Below are positions 8,382 through 17,898 of a DNA stretch of 64,000 bases, piece after piece (positions within the stretch are counted from its first letter, which is position 1; the number at the start of each line of letters is the position of its first letter). The stretch covers positions 62,001 to 126,000 of the forward strand of contig JAZRRX010000039.1 of NCBI GenBank assembly GCA_045651165.1, in the 5' to 3' direction. Source of the stretch: RGIG4608 sp045651165 (GTDB lineage: Bacteria > Bacillota > Clostridia > Oscillospirales > CAG-272). The translations under genes were made by a program, and so were the position numbers. The notes below the pieces were generated by a model, which was given only the letters and a program-made list of their open reading frames with translations, was not told the origin of the DNA and searched no databases.

Positions 8382-8389
8382 AAAATAAA

Positions 8390-9904
8390 TTATTCTGCCA
8401 AAGGTTTCATTGTTGGGAACAACAATACGTCACGAATTGAAGCGGAGTCTGTAAGAAGCATTACAAGACGGTCAACACCAAAGCCAAGACCACCTGTGGG
8501 AGCAAGACCATATTCAAGTGCTGTTACATAGTCGTAATCAACTTCAGCATTGCAGTTGGGCTCGTCCTTTTTCTTAGCGGCAACCTGCTTTTCGAAACGT
8601 TCCTTCTGATCGATAGGATCGTTAAGTTCACTAAATGCATTACCAAATTCAGTAGCATTAATGAAATATTCAAATCTCTCTGTAAATGCAGGATCATCTG
8701 CCTTACGCTTAGCAAGAGGGCTATTTTCTACGGGATAATCATAGATGAATGTAGGCTGAATGAGGTGTTCTTCAACGTATGCATCAAAGAATTCAACAAG
8801 AACTGTGCCCTTTGTTGCATTTTGAGGAACTTCAACGTGATGCTCTTTAGCACATGCTCTTGCATCTTCGTCAGATTTCCAATCATAGTAATCAACACCG
8901 GAATACTTCTTAACAGCTTCAACCATTGTGAGTCTTTCCCACTTAGACATATCAATTTCCTTGCCCTGATATGTGATAAGTGTTGAACCACATACTTTTT
9001 CTGCAAGCATCTTGTTCATTTCTTCAACAAGATCCATCATACCTTTATAATCAGTAAATGCCTGATAGAGTTCAATAGATGTAAATTCGGGATTGTGCTT
9101 TGTATCCATACCTTCATTTCTAAAGATACGACCTACTTCATAAACCTTATCCATACCACCAACGATAAGGCGCTTAAGATAAAGTTCAGTTTCAATACGA
9201 AGATACATATCCATATCAAGAGTATTGTGATGTGTCTTGAAAGGACGAGCAGATGCACCTATTTCAAGGGGTACAAGAATGGGTGTATCAACCTCAAGGA
9301 ATCCCTTGCCATCAAGGTATTCTCTGATATACTTAAGAATCAAGCTTCTCTTAACAAATGTATCCTTAACTTCTGGATTCATGATAAGGTCAACGTATCT
9401 TTGTCTATATCTAAGATCAGTATCTCTCAAACCGTGGAATTTCTCTGGGAGAGGAAGCAAACTTTTAGCAAGAAGCTCGATGGAATAAACGTGAACTGAA
9501 ATCTCACCACGACGTGTAAGGAATACTTTACCACTAACGCCAACGATATCACCGATATCCCACTTCTTATACTGTTCAAATGCTTCTTCACCGATATCAT
9601 TAATTCGGATATAGCATTGAATTCTTCCCTTGCCATCCATAACGTCGATAAAGTTAGCTTTACCCATATCGCGACGGCTCATAATACGTCCTGCAATTTT
9701 AACGTCTTTTTCGTTGTATTCATCGAAATTATTCTTTATATCAACGCTATAAGTATCGAAATCATATTTAACCTTTTGGAAGGGGTCGTTGCCTGCATCT
9801 TTAAGAGCTGCAAGCTTATCTCTTCTTATTTGAAGTATCGAATTAAGCTCTTTTTCTTCATCAAGAGCAACTACTTCTTCATTGATGTTATTAATATCTG
9901 CCAT
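8390..9904 (-). CDS. lysS: lysyl-tRNA synthetase, class II
   Basis: 504 residues; charges tRNA-Lys. An N-terminal OB-fold anticodon-binding domain (VKIAGRIMSRRDMGKANF) precedes the class II catalytic core: motif 2 FRNEGMDTKHNPEFTSIELYQ and motif 3 GGLGFGVDRLVMLLT; ATEFGNAFSELNDP is typical of LysS. The ATG at 9904 follows GGAGG; an in-frame TTG at 9916 overlaps that site and is rejected. It is directly downstream of greA (18 bases), a pairing common in Firmicutes, and the pair is read as one transcript ending at 8354-8381. Confidence 0.96.
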   Translation of the reverse strand: MADINNINEEVVALDEEKELNSILQIRRDKLAALKDAGNDPFQKVKYDFDTYSVDIKNNFDEYNEKDVKIAGRIMSRRDMGKANFIDVMDGKGRIQCYIRINDIGEEAFEQYKKWDIGDIVGVSGKVFLTRRGEISVHVYSIELLAKSLLPLPEKFHGLRDTDLRYRQRYVDLIMNPEVKDTFVKRSLILKYIREYLDGKGFLEVDTPILVPLEIGASARPFKTHHNTLDMDMYLRIETELYLKRLIVGGMDKVYEVGRIFRNEGMDTKHNPEFTSIELYQAFTDYKGMMDLVEEMNKMLAEKVCGSTLITYQGKEIDMSKWERLTMVEAVKKYSGVDYYDWKSDEDARACAKEHHVEVPQNATKGTVLVEFFDAYVEEHLIQPTFIYDYPVENSPLAKRKADDPAFTERFEYFINATEFGNAFSELNDPIDQKERFEKQVAAKKKDEPNCNAEVDYDYVTALEYGLAPTGGLGFGVDRLVMLLTDSASIRDVLLFPTMKPLAE

Positions 9905-9922
9905 TTTAACCTCCAAAAAGGA

Positions 9923-10399
9923 TTATTTTCTTGTTACTTCAAGAATCTTCATTGATATAGTACCTGCGGGAACTTCAACGACAACCTCAGCACCTGCGCT
10001 CTTACCCATAAGAGCATGACCAATGGGAGATTGATCAGAAATCTTACCAGAAAGAGGGTCAACTTCGTTTGAACCAACGATGCTATATTCTATTTCTTCT
10101 TCAAAATCATTATCATAAACCTTAACAGTTGAACCAATACTTACAACACTAGAGTCAATTTTTGTTTCATCAATGATGAGAGCATTATCAATAAGTGACT
10201 GAAGTTCAAGAATTCTTGCTTCGTTCTGCGCCTGTTCGTTTCTAGCAGCATCATATTCAGAGTTTTCTGAAAGGTCTCCAAATGAACGAGCAAGAGCAAT
10301 CGCCTCTTTAATTTCTTCACGTTTTACAGTTTGACGCTCTTTAAGTTCTGCTTGAAGTGCCTCAAAGCCCTCTTTTGTGTATAACATCTGTTTTGCCAT
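9923..10399 (-). CDS. greA: transcription elongation factor GreA
   Basis: 158 residues, the usual length. The N-terminal coiled-coil finger includes GDLSENSEYDAARNEQ, whose acidic tip residues stimulate transcript cleavage by backtracked RNA polymerase. The C-terminal FKBP-like domain has the strands VYDNDFEEEIEYSIVG and ISDQSPIGHALMGKSAG. The start is the ATG after AGGAGAT. It lies between the S41 protease gene (28-base gap) and lysS and is probably part of one operon with them. Confidence 0.96.
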   Translation of the reverse strand: MAKQMLYTKEGFEALQAELKERQTVKREEIKEAIALARSFGDLSENSEYDAARNEQAQNEARILELQSLIDNALIIDETKIDSSVVSIGSTVKVYDNDFEEEIEYSIVGSNEVDPLSGKISDQSPIGHALMGKSAGAEVVVEVPAGTISMKILEVTRK

Positions 10400-10427
10400 A
10401 ATAATATCTCCTATATAAAAATTTAAA

Positions 10428-11831
10428 TTAGTCTATTAAAAGTGAAACTGCTTTTTGAAGCTGATTATCTATTTCTTCAGTAAGCTTATAAAAATGTGTA
10501 TCTGCAGCTATGCCTTCGAGTTCAACAGTAAAATCAGGAGTAATTCCAATTCCACCGTCATAACCTTCATTGCAAGGTGGGAAATAAAGTTTAGTAGTAA
10601 GTTTTAGAGCTCCTTGATAGGTGTTTCCATAATAAGCAAGGGGAATAATACTCTGCACACTTCCCTTACCGTAAGTTTTAACTCCAACGATAGTAGCAAG
10701 GTTATGGTCTCGAATCGCAGCGGTGAAAAGTTCAGCTGCACTAGCGGAGTTTTCGTTAGCAAGAACTACAAAATCATAACCGCTATATTTTCCAATATCA
10801 TTTGACGTAACGTTGCAGGTAGAATAATTGCTATCAGTACCATAATTAACAGTATTGACTTTTGTAACTTCAACGTTACCCTCGTGATCCTTGGTTGTTA
10901 CAATAACATCGTCTTTTTGCAACAAGGTGCTCAAAACCGCTACCACAGAAGCTAAGTCACCACCAGGATTGTTTCTAACGTCAAATATAAATTTATTGCA
11001 TCCGCTAGATACCAAAGAATTCATACATTCTTTAAATTGAATGGGAGTGGTAAGGTCAAACTGACTGATTGAAACTATACCCACTTTAGAATCTCTAATA
11101 GATTTCTTGGCAGTAACAGAAACAGTTTTAACCTTAGCTCTTTGGATGCTCATATTATGTGAAACGCCATTTCTGTCAACAACAAACTCTGCATAAGTAC
11201 CCTCTGGGCCTTTAAGCTTTGAAACGGCATATTGAAATGTCTCATAACAAGCAACATTATTAATTTCTTCCTCGGTATAGGAAGGATATATTTCTTTTGC
11301 TTTTTCCTTATTCTGCGCTACCAAATCTGAAAGAGCGATTTTTTCACCGTCCACAAAAATGTGCGTTACCTTATCGTCTATTTGAAGATAGCTCTGTGCG
11401 GGTGAATCTGGCATAATAAGAACTATTTCCATAAAATACTCTTCATAATCGAAGATTACTTGAACACCTATGCCATAAAGATCACCGTTGTTTTCAGCTT
11501 GCATAGCATCAAATTCATCAGAGGTGTAGTACATTGCATACTTATCACCCGTTGCTTCAACGTATGCACGAATAGCGGAAAGCATAGCAGTTTCATAATC
11601 TACATCAAATATTGAGAAATTCTTAAAGAGCGCATCGATAAGATAGAATGTATCAGTGTAATCAATAGGATTTCTAATCGTATCTTCGGGTTTTTGAATA
11701 TTATTTGGATTTTTAGTGGATGATGAAGTATTAGTAGCTAAAGGGCTATAAGTTATGCAAGAAATTATTGAAAAAGTTAATACTAAAACAATAATTATTG
11801 CCAATATGGGTATTAAAATTTTCTTTTTCAT
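10428..11831 (-). CDS. S41-family C-terminal processing protease, probable lipoprotein
   Basis: 467 residues from the ATG at 11831 after GGAG. The signal sequence ends at a lipobox-like IISC (Cys25), so it is probably tethered to the outer membrane face; the match to the lipobox is only fair, and an uncleaved anchor is possible. A PDZ-like region (about 118-190) includes YGIGVQVIFDYE. The peptidase domain has FDVRNNPGGDL, the catalytic serine in ENSASAAE (Ser364) and the lysine in TYGKGSVQS (Lys389), with the normal 25-residue spacing of the Ser/Lys dyad. The family trims or degrades exported proteins. It precedes greA-lysS. Confidence 0.92.
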   Translation of the reverse strand: MKKKILIPILAIIIVLVLTFSIISCITYSPLATNTSSSTKNPNNIQKPEDTIRNPIDYTDTFYLIDALFKNFSIFDVDYETAMLSAIRAYVEATGDKYAMYYTSDEFDAMQAENNGDLYGIGVQVIFDYEEYFMEIVLIMPDSPAQSYLQIDDKVTHIFVDGEKIALSDLVAQNKEKAKEIYPSYTEEEINNVACYETFQYAVSKLKGPEGTYAEFVVDRNGVSHNMSIQRAKVKTVSVTAKKSIRDSKVGIVSISQFDLTTPIQFKECMNSLVSSGCNKFIFDVRNNPGGDLASVVAVLSTLLQKDDVIVTTKDHEGNVEVTKVNTVNYGTDSNYSTCNVTSNDIGKYSGYDFVVLANENSASAAELFTAAIRDHNLATIVGVKTYGKGSVQSIIPLAYYGNTYQGALKLTTKLYFPPCNEGYDGGIGITPDFTVELEGIAADTHFYKLTEEIDNQLQKAVSLLID

Positions 11832-11863
11832 ATAAATCTCCATTTTAATTTAAATAACGAGAC

Positions 11864-11894
11864 TAAGCGAAACGGTGATTTCCCGTTTCGCTTA
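11864..11894 (-). terminator. hairpin after the CdaR-type regulator
   Basis: A 12-bp stem TAAGCGAAACGG / CCGTTTCGCTTA with a 7-base loop. No clear U-run follows on the minus strand, so it may be an inefficient terminator or a processing site before the S41 gene. Confidence 0.5.
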
Positions 11895-11908
11895 AACTCA
11901 AGTAAAGA

Positions 11909-12994
11909 TTAATATTTCGTAGAGATAGACTTAAGATACTTCTGAACCATAAGAGCTACCTTGAATGTAATAGCGTGTTCAAATTCACGAAGATCAAGGC
12001 CGGTAAGCTTACGGATTTTTTCAAGTCTATAAACAAGTGTATTTCTGTGTACAAAAAGTTTTCTTGAAGTTTCTGAAACGTTAAGATTATTTTCAAAGAA
12101 GCATTGAATTGTCATAAGAGTTTCTCTATCAAGGGAGTCAAGACTACCCTTCTTAAATACTTCCTGAAGGAACATCTCACACATTGTGGTGGGAAGCTGA
12201 TAAATAAGTCTTCCAATGCCGAGATTTTCATAGCTAATGATATTCTTTTCAGTTTCAAATACTTTTCCAACATCAAGAGCAACTTGAGCTTCTTTATAAG
12301 CTCTTGCAAGGTCCTTAATATTATCTACAACAGTAGAAACACCGATAGAAACCTTGGCATAGTATTCATTATTAAGTGTATTAACTATATTTGCTGCCAT
12401 CTTTTCGATTTCGCGTGTATCAGTACCAGGCTTGATATCCTTAACAAGAACTACATCCTGTTCGCCAACACTGATAATATAGTCCTTTGACTTGTCGGGG
12501 AACATATTTTGAAGCATCTCAAAAGGCATCATATCAGTTCTGCCATAGAACTTAATAAGGAAAACGATGCGAACTTCTTCGGTATTGAAGTGAAGTTCCT
12601 TACTTTTAATATATATGTCACTTGGGAGAATATTATCAAGAATTATGTTTTTGATAAATGAACCCTTGTCATATTTTTCGTCATAAAGATTTTTGATATT
12701 TGCAAAAGAAACAACGAGGATTCTCGCAACTTTTTCTGCCATTTGATCCTCACCCTCAACGAACACAAAATATTCAGATCTTGTGCCTGCTGTGATAGGA
12801 CAATATGTATTTCCATGCAATGTAAACATTTTAGCTGAATATGAAACTTCTTCAGCAATGCCTTGAATTACTTCACCAATTTTGATAAGTTCAGAGCAAG
12901 CTACAACGACGCCATTTTCGTCAACCACACCTATAACGCGGTCAACTGCATCTTTCATTTGATGAACTACACCTTGAAACAATCTGTTAGACAT
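11909..12994 (-). CDS. CdaR/PucR-type transcriptional regulator
   Basis: 361 residues from the ATG at 12994 after AGAGG. The N-terminal part (VVHQMKDAVDRVIGVVDENGVVVACSEL) matches the diacid-recognition domain of CdaR; a GGDEF-like middle domain contains YAKVSIGVSTVVDNIKDLARAYKEAQVAL; the C-terminal HTH_30 contains LNVSETSRKLFVHRNTLVYRLEKI. In E. coli CdaR activates sugar-diacid (glycerate/glucarate) genes; none is adjacent here, so the effector is unknown. It has its own promoter. Confidence 0.88.
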   Translation of the reverse strand: MSNRLFQGVVHQMKDAVDRVIGVVDENGVVVACSELIKIGEVIQGIAEEVSYSAKMFTLHGNTYCPITAGTRSEYFVFVEGEDQMAEKVARILVVSFANIKNLYDEKYDKGSFIKNIILDNILPSDIYIKSKELHFNTEEVRIVFLIKFYGRTDMMPFEMLQNMFPDKSKDYIISVGEQDVVLVKDIKPGTDTREIEKMAANIVNTLNNEYYAKVSIGVSTVVDNIKDLARAYKEAQVALDVGKVFETEKNIISYENLGIGRLIYQLPTTMCEMFLQEVFKKGSLDSLDRETLMTIQCFFENNLNVSETSRKLFVHRNTLVYRLEKIRKLTGLDLREFEHAITFKVALMVQKYLKSISTKY

Positions 12995-13045
12995 AAGTAA
13001 ACCTCTCATTTATATGATTTAAAGTTTTTGTACATACTGTACTAT

Positions 13046-13074
13046 ATTATACAACAGTTTTTGTTATTTTTCAA
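13046..13074 (-). promoter_or_regulatory. sigma-A promoter for the CdaR-type regulator
   Basis: Minus strand TTGAAA (13069-13074), 17 bases, TATAAT (13046-13051). Partly symmetric sequence around 13028-13055 could be an autoregulatory site. Confidence 0.75.
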
Positions 13075-13151
13075 TAGGTATTTTGATATTTTCTATAAAT
13101 TTTTTAAATTTTTTTGTGCTTTTTTTCAAGAAATACAACAATATTAACAAA

Positions 13152-13898
13152 TTAAAGCAATTCAAACTCATAAACTAAACAACTAAGGGCAAAAATTGCA
13201 GCAGTTTCAGCTCTTAATATTCTTTTACCGAGTCCAATTGAGCAAAAATTTCTCTCGTTAGCTAAAAGTGCTTCCCCGTTAGAAAATCCACCTTCGCTTC
13301 CAATTATTATAGCAATATCTCGTATTTCTCTTTCTGCTCTGATTTTTTTAAGGGTTGTACCCAATGGTTTAGTTCCCTCACCCTCATAACAAAATAATAC
13401 TGCATCAAAAGATGAAGCTTCGTCCAACATCTGTTCAAAAGAAATACTTGATTTAACCTTGGGTATCATTCCTCTGCCACATTGTTTAGCTGCTTCAAGC
13501 GCAATTTTGTTTCTTCGTTCGGTTTTTCTATCCTCTGCATCTTTTTTAACCTTAACTACACAACGTTCACTCTCAAATGGAGTAATATCGTACACTCCAC
13601 ACTCAACTGATTTTTGAATTATAAGGTCGAGCTTGTCCCCCTTAGGTAATGCTTGATACAGATGCATTTTAACAGGACTTTCAATTTGTGATATATGCTT
13701 ATCAACTATTTTGGCTTTAACATAAGTATCTGAAAACATTTCAAGAACGCAATCATACTCATATTGTTCCATATCGGATACGGTTATATGCTCACCAGTA
13801 GCCATTCTTAAAGACCTTGAAATGTGATGCGCATCTTCACCATAAATTGTAACAAATTCATCATTAATTTGATTTCTATCAACAAAAAATCGTGGCAT
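13152..13898 (-). CDS. rsmE: 16S rRNA (uracil-1498-N3)-methyltransferase
   Basis: 248 residues from the ATG at 13898, after AAAGGAG; an ORF start 30 bases upstream lies in the leader. It methylates U1498 of 16S rRNA. The N-terminal PUA-like domain (MPRFFVDRNQI, EDAHHISRSLRMATG) and the SPOUT knot (IIGSEGGFSNGEA and GLGKRILRAETAAIFAL) are both complete. In many Firmicutes it follows prmA, which is absent here. A consensus promoter lies directly upstream, so it is probably monocistronic. Confidence 0.95.
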   Translation of the reverse strand: MPRFFVDRNQINDEFVTIYGEDAHHISRSLRMATGEHITVSDMEQYEYDCVLEMFSDTYVKAKIVDKHISQIESPVKMHLYQALPKGDKLDLIIQKSVECGVYDITPFESERCVVKVKKDAEDRKTERRNKIALEAAKQCGRGMIPKVKSSISFEQMLDEASSFDAVLFCYEGEGTKPLGTTLKKIRAEREIRDIAIIIGSEGGFSNGEALLANERNFCSIGLGKRILRAETAAIFALSCLVYEFELL

Positions 13899-13934
13899 AA
13901 TAACTCCTTTATAAAAAGTTGTCTTCATTTAAAT

Positions 13935-13963
13935 ATTATACTATATATACGTTAATTTGTCAA
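13935..13963 (-). promoter_or_regulatory. consensus sigma-A promoter for rsmE
   Basis: Minus strand TTGACA (13958-13963), 17 bases, TATAAT (13935-13940). Confidence 0.88.
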
Positions 13964-13981
13964 AGGATTTTTGCAAAAAAG

Positions 13982-14007
13982 AAAGGCACAAATTTCTTTG
14001 TGCCTTT
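13982..14007 (-). terminator. terminator after the SPFH gene
   Basis: Stem AAAGGCACAAA / TTTGTGCCTTT (11 bp) with loop TTTC; the A-rich left flank supplies a U-tract for the minus strand. Confidence 0.9.
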
Positions 14008-14030
14008 TGATATGCTTAATTTTATGTTGC

Positions 14031-15089
14031 TTATGCCTTAAAAACTTCAGATGCGCTCTTTGCAAGACCTGCAAGACCCTGAATTTCAGAAGGAATAATG
14101 ATTGTGTTGGACTGACCATTAGCAGCTTCTGCGAGTGCATCGAGACTCTTAATTGTAAGAACTTCGTTAGAGGGTTGAGAAGCATTAATCAACTTAATAC
14201 CTTCTGCCTTAGCCTGTTCAACGAGCATAATTCTTTCAGCTTCACCTTCACCTTCGCAGATTTCAGCTTCTCTTTTAGCTTCAGCAGCAAGAATTGTTGC
14301 CTGCTTTTCACCTTCTGCAACAAGAATTGCAGATTGCTTTTTACCTTCAGCTTCAAGAATTTGAGATTTTCTAATACCTTCAGCTCTAATAACAGATGCT
14401 CTACGCTCACGTTCAGCAATCATCTGCTTTTCCATTGCTTCAGCGAGTTCCTTATCACTGATGATAATATTCTTAATTTCAACACGAGTTACTCTGATAC
14501 CCCAAGCATCAGTTGCTTCATCAAGAACAGTTCTCAATTTTGCATTAATAAGATCTCTTGAAGACAATGTTTCATCAAGCTCAAGTTCACCGATAAGGTT
14601 ACGAAGAGTTGTGGAAGCAAGATGTTCAATAGCTGTAATAGGTGTCTTATGACCGTAAATGAAAAGCTTAGGATCAGTAATCTGATAGAAAACTACAGTA
14701 TCAACGTCAATGCTAACGTTATCTTTTGTGATAACGGGTTGAGAAGTTTTCTTATGATCAGTAACAGTATATGTGTCACGCTTGAATGCATAACCATCTT
14801 TGTGTTTAGCAAATTCAGTGATTATATCATTTTTGTGGTTATGATAATGATTGTGATTGTATTCTTCACCAACAACGAGAATTTGTTCTCTTAAGTCGAT
14901 GGGGTCCTGTCTACGTCTTTCAACGAAAGGAACCTTAAGGTGAAGACCTGTGTGCCAGGTTCTTGAATAAACGCCAAGTCTTTCCATTACCCAAGCTTCA
15001 GATTCGGGAACGATTCTGAGATGAGAGATAACAAGAAGGCATACAATGATTACAACTGATACAAAAAGTAATGCTAAATCTAAAAACAT
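14031..15089 (-). CDS. SPFH/band-7 (stomatin-like, QmcA-type) membrane protein
   Basis: 352 residues from the ATG at 15089 after AAGGAGGGG. One N-terminal membrane segment (about 3-23) is followed by the SPFH domain (RIVPESEAWVMERLGVYSRTWHTGLHLKVPF), then an Ala/Glu-rich coiled coil (about 240-305). A His/Asn-rich insertion near residue 75 (YNHNHYHNHKND) is unusual in an SPFH domain. The family forms membrane microdomain scaffolds. It is paired with an NfeD gene 17 bases upstream, the classical partnership. Confidence 0.9.
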   Translation of the reverse strand: MFLDLALLFVSVVIIVCLLVISHLRIVPESEAWVMERLGVYSRTWHTGLHLKVPFVERRRQDPIDLREQILVVGEEYNHNHYHNHKNDIITEFAKHKDGYAFKRDTYTVTDHKKTSQPVITKDNVSIDVDTVVFYQITDPKLFIYGHKTPITAIEHLASTTLRNLIGELELDETLSSRDLINAKLRTVLDEATDAWGIRVTRVEIKNIIISDKELAEAMEKQMIAERERRASVIRAEGIRKSQILEAEGKKQSAILVAEGEKQATILAAEAKREAEICEGEGEAERIMLVEQAKAEGIKLINASQPSNEVLTIKSLDALAEAANGQSNTIIIPSEIQGLAGLAKSASEVFKA

Positions 15090-15106
15090 GATTTTACCCC
15101 TCCTTC

Positions 15107-15571
15107 TTATCTTTCTCTTGAGCAAACGAGCTTAACGCCCTCAACATAGTTAATAACAACGATTGTGCCTTCTTCAATGTAATCATTAGGATTTACTGAA
15201 GAAGCACTCCAAAGCTGACCTCTATATTTTACAAGGCCCTTGTTGTGGATATTGGAAATATCTTCAACAACAAGACATCTTTGACCAACAAGACCTCTGA
15301 TGTTAGCTTTACCTTTTCTAATTCTCTTGTCGCTATTAGCCTTACCTGCAAGTGCATACCAAGCAAGAGGAAAAGCAACGATGAGAGCTGCAACAGCTAC
15401 CTGAGCAAAAATGCTCAAATAAAGGTTGTCAGTCAAAACAACGGAAACGGCAAGCGCTGCTGTTGAAGCAACAGAAGCAGGAATACCGAATTTTGCATCA
15501 CCAAGGATAGCGTAGAGTATAGAACCCACCAACAAAGCGGCCCAAATACCCGTAAAAACATAAGCAAGCAT
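15107..15571 (-). CDS. NfeD-family membrane protein
   Basis: 154 residues. Three hydrophobic segments (about 5-24, 30-47, 52-75) precede a C-terminal OB-fold-like NfeD domain (GLVGQRCLVVEDISNIHNKGLVKYRGQLWSA, then GTIVVINYVEGVKLVC). It is the short form without a serine-protease domain. It lies directly upstream of the SPFH gene, its usual partner, and the two share a promoter. The pair probably organises membrane domains or protects against membrane stress; that role is inferred from the family. Confidence 0.88.
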   Translation of the reverse strand: MLAYVFTGIWAALLVGSILYAILGDAKFGIPASVASTAALAVSVVLTDNLYLSIFAQVAVAALIVAFPLAWYALAGKANSDKRIRKGKANIRGLVGQRCLVVEDISNIHNKGLVKYRGQLWSASSVNPNDYIEEGTIVVINYVEGVKLVCSRER

Positions 15572-15658
15572 ATATTTGTCTCCTTAAAATGTTTTAAAAT
15601 TTTGAATTAATCTGCGCAACCAAGGTGGCGCAATCAACTCAAGATTATGTTTCATCCT

Positions 15659-15687
15659 ATAGTAACATATTTTTCAAAAATTGTCAA
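15659..15687 (-). promoter_or_regulatory. sigma-A promoter for the NfeD-SPFH pair
   Basis: Minus strand TTGACA (15682-15687), 17 bases, TACTAT (15659-15664). The 87-base leader contains the GC-rich repeat TGCGC-10-GCGCA. Confidence 0.75.
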
Positions 15688-15737
15688 TATTGTTTTTCAT
15701 TTTTTTTGCATATTTTTTTATTATTTTTCAAAAAAAC

Positions 15738-15766
15738 TTGTTTATTTTGAGTAAATGTGATACAAT
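15738..15766 (+). promoter_or_regulatory. probable promoter for the lepB operon
   Basis: TTGTTT (15738-15743), 17 bases, TACAAT (15761-15766), about 50 bases before the lepB start. The match is moderate. Confidence 0.55.
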
Positions 15767-15818
15767 TATAAAAAAGTTCCCTTTTCAACTTTAAATATAT
15801 CGTATTGGAGGTTATATT

Positions 15819-16406
15819 TTGAAGATAGAAAACAACAATACATTAAATACAAAACAAGAAAAGTCATCTTCATTCTATGAGTGGTTTGATTCAATTATAA
15901 GAGCGCTTATTATTATCCTAATTGTGCTTACTTTCTTCTTTAAAGTTTGCACTGTTGTGGGTGATTCAATGAATAATACGTTATTCAATGATGAAAAATT
16001 AGTCATTTCCAACTTCTTCTATATTCCTAAGGAAAATGACGTGATTGTTTTTCATCAAACCGGAATGCTAAATGAACCCTGTGTAAAAAGAGTTATTGCC
16101 ACTGGCAACAAATGGGTAAAAATAGACTACGATACAAACACTCTTTATGTTTCAAGTGACAACAAATTTGATGAAGAAGATGTTGTTGATGAATCCACTT
16201 ATGCTTATTTTGACAATGGTGGATACAATTCAAGTGGCACTGTTGAAATATATGTACCTGAAGGATATCTCTTTGTTATGGGAGATAACCGAAATAATTC
16301 GACTGACAGCCGTTCAGATCTTATCGGTTTAGTTGATGAAAAAACCATTCTTGGAAAAGTAATTTTTAGAATTTCGCCCTCCAATAGAATGGGTATTATA
16401 AAATAA
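15819..16406 (+). CDS. lepB: signal peptidase I
   Basis: 195 residues with a TTG start placed by TTGGAGGT. It removes signal peptides from exported proteins at the outer face of the membrane. One N-terminal anchor (about 26-46) is followed by the catalytic motif VVGDSMNNTL (Ser50) and the general-base lysine in CVKRVIATG (Lys90), then the conserved GDNRNNSTDSR box. It heads the run lepB-rbgA-rnhB-yraN, as in many Firmicutes. Confidence 0.95.
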   Translation: MKIENNNTLNTKQEKSSSFYEWFDSIIRALIIILIVLTFFFKVCTVVGDSMNNTLFNDEKLVISNFFYIPKENDVIVFHQTGMLNEPCVKRVIATGNKWVKIDYDTNTLYVSSDNKFDEEDVVDESTYAYFDNGGYNSSGTVEIYVPEGYLFVMGDNRNNSTDSRSDLIGLVDEKTILGKVIFRISPSNRMGIIK

Positions 16407-16424
16407 AGATAAAGGATAAAAAAT

Positions 16425-17288
16425 ATGCCATCAGAACAGATACAATGGTTCCCCGGTCATATGGCGAAAACTCGCCGAATGATAACCGAAAACCTTAAAA
16501 ACGTAGATATAGTAATTGAAATACTTGATGCGAGAATTCCCAAAAGCTCGCGCAATCCCGAAATATCTTCAATGACTGCGCAAAAACCCACTATTTTGCT
16601 TTTAAATAAATCTTCTCTTGCAGACCCAGAAATGACAAAAAAGTGGTGTGAATACTATACAAATGAGAAAACAATTTGTATCACTACCGACTGTGTGAGC
16701 GGTATGGGTATAAACAAAATTAAGGATGCTGTAAACAAAGTTCTTGCCGAGAAAATTGAACGTTATGAATCAAAGGGTATGACTGGTAGAAAGCTCAAAG
16801 CGATGATAGTTGGCATCCCTAACGTTGGAAAATCTTCTCTCATAAATAAAATATGTGGTTCAAAAAAAGCTAAGGTTGAAAATCGTCCTGGTGTTACCGT
16901 AGATAAGCAATGGGTGGATACAAACATTGGACTCATTCTTATGGATATGCCGGGTGTTCTCTGGCCCAAGTTTGATGATAGAACTATAGGTGAAAATCTT
17001 GCACTTACCGGCGCTATTAAGGATAAAATTCTTGATCTTGAATCCCTAGCGATTGTTCTCTGCTCACGCCTTAGAAAACAATATCCTGAAATGATTTCTC
17101 AAAGATATAAACTTGGTGATATGTCTGCTTATGAAAACTACACCGACCTTGAATTATTTGAACTTATAGGCAAAAAGCGTGGTTTTCTCATTAGTGGTGG
17201 TGAAATTGACTATGAACGTACCGCTAATATGCTTCTTGAAGAATTTAGAAGCGCAAAGATTGGAAAAATTACTCTCGATAGGATATAA
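16425..17288 (+). CDS. rbgA: ribosome biogenesis GTPase RbgA (YlqF)
   Basis: 287 residues. A circularly permuted GTPase needed for late assembly of the 50S subunit. The order is permuted as expected: G4 (LLNKSSL), then G1 (GIPNVGKSS), G2 (GVT) and G3 (DMPG). The N-terminal QWFPGHMAKTRR is family-specific, and the C-terminal helical domain binds rRNA. It sits 18 bases after lepB and 5 bases before rnhB, the conserved ylqF-rnhB neighbourhood. Confidence 0.96.
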   Translation: MPSEQIQWFPGHMAKTRRMITENLKNVDIVIEILDARIPKSSRNPEISSMTAQKPTILLLNKSSLADPEMTKKWCEYYTNEKTICITTDCVSGMGINKIKDAVNKVLAEKIERYESKGMTGRKLKAMIVGIPNVGKSSLINKICGSKKAKVENRPGVTVDKQWVDTNIGLILMDMPGVLWPKFDDRTIGENLALTGAIKDKILDLESLAIVLCSRLRKQYPEMISQRYKLGDMSAYENYTDLELFELIGKKRGFLISGGEIDYERTANMLLEEFRSAKIGKITLDRI

Positions 17289-17293
17289 AAATT

Positions 17294-17896
17294 ATGCTTG
17301 AATACACAATTGAACAATCCCTTTTGGAGCAAGGATATCAATTCGTATGTGGCGTTGATGAAGCAGGTAGAGGTCCTCTTTGTGGCCCTGTTGTTGCAGC
17401 AGCTTGCATCTTGCCCATGGGATTATACATAGATGGGCTTAACGATTCAAAAAAGCTATCTGCAAAGAAACGAAAAGAAGTTTTCAATAAAATCAAAGAG
17501 CATGCACTGGCATATTGTATAGCAGAAGCAAGTGTTGAAGAAATCAATGAACTAAATATCCTTGAGGCAGATATGCTTGCCATGCGCCGTGCAGTTGAAG
17601 GATTGCAAGTTAAGGCTGATTACGCAATAATTGACGGTAACGTTAGCCGTGGTTTTTCAATTCCAACAATGACAGTAATTAAGGGTGATGCAACAAGTCC
17701 AAGTATTGCCGCCGCATCCATTCTTGCTAAGGTAACACGAGATGAAATGTGCGAACAAATGGATAAGGATTACCCACAATATGGCATTGCTAAACACAAG
17801 GGATATGGAACAAAACAACATATGCAAGCACTTCGTGAATTTGGTCCATCCCCCATTCACAGAAAAAAATTTATTCGTTTTTTAGATGAAGAATAA
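17294..17896 (+). CDS. rnhB: ribonuclease HII
   Basis: 200 residues; cuts RNA in RNA-DNA hybrids and single ribonucleotides in DNA. The catalytic start CGVDEAGRGPLCGPV holds Asp22 and Glu23, and the other acidic residues are in AIIDGN and TVIKGDATSPSIAAASILAK. It follows rbgA by 5 bases, so the two are probably translationally coupled. No strong ribosome-binding site precedes the ATG, which supports coupling. Confidence 0.96.
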   Translation: MLEYTIEQSLLEQGYQFVCGVDEAGRGPLCGPVVAAACILPMGLYIDGLNDSKKLSAKKRKEVFNKIKEHALAYCIAEASVEEINELNILEADMLAMRRAVEGLQVKADYAIIDGNVSRGFSIPTMTVIKGDATSPSIAAASILAKVTRDEMCEQMDKDYPQYGIAKHKGYGTKQHMQALREFGPSPIHRKKFIRFLDEE

Positions 17897-17898
17897 TT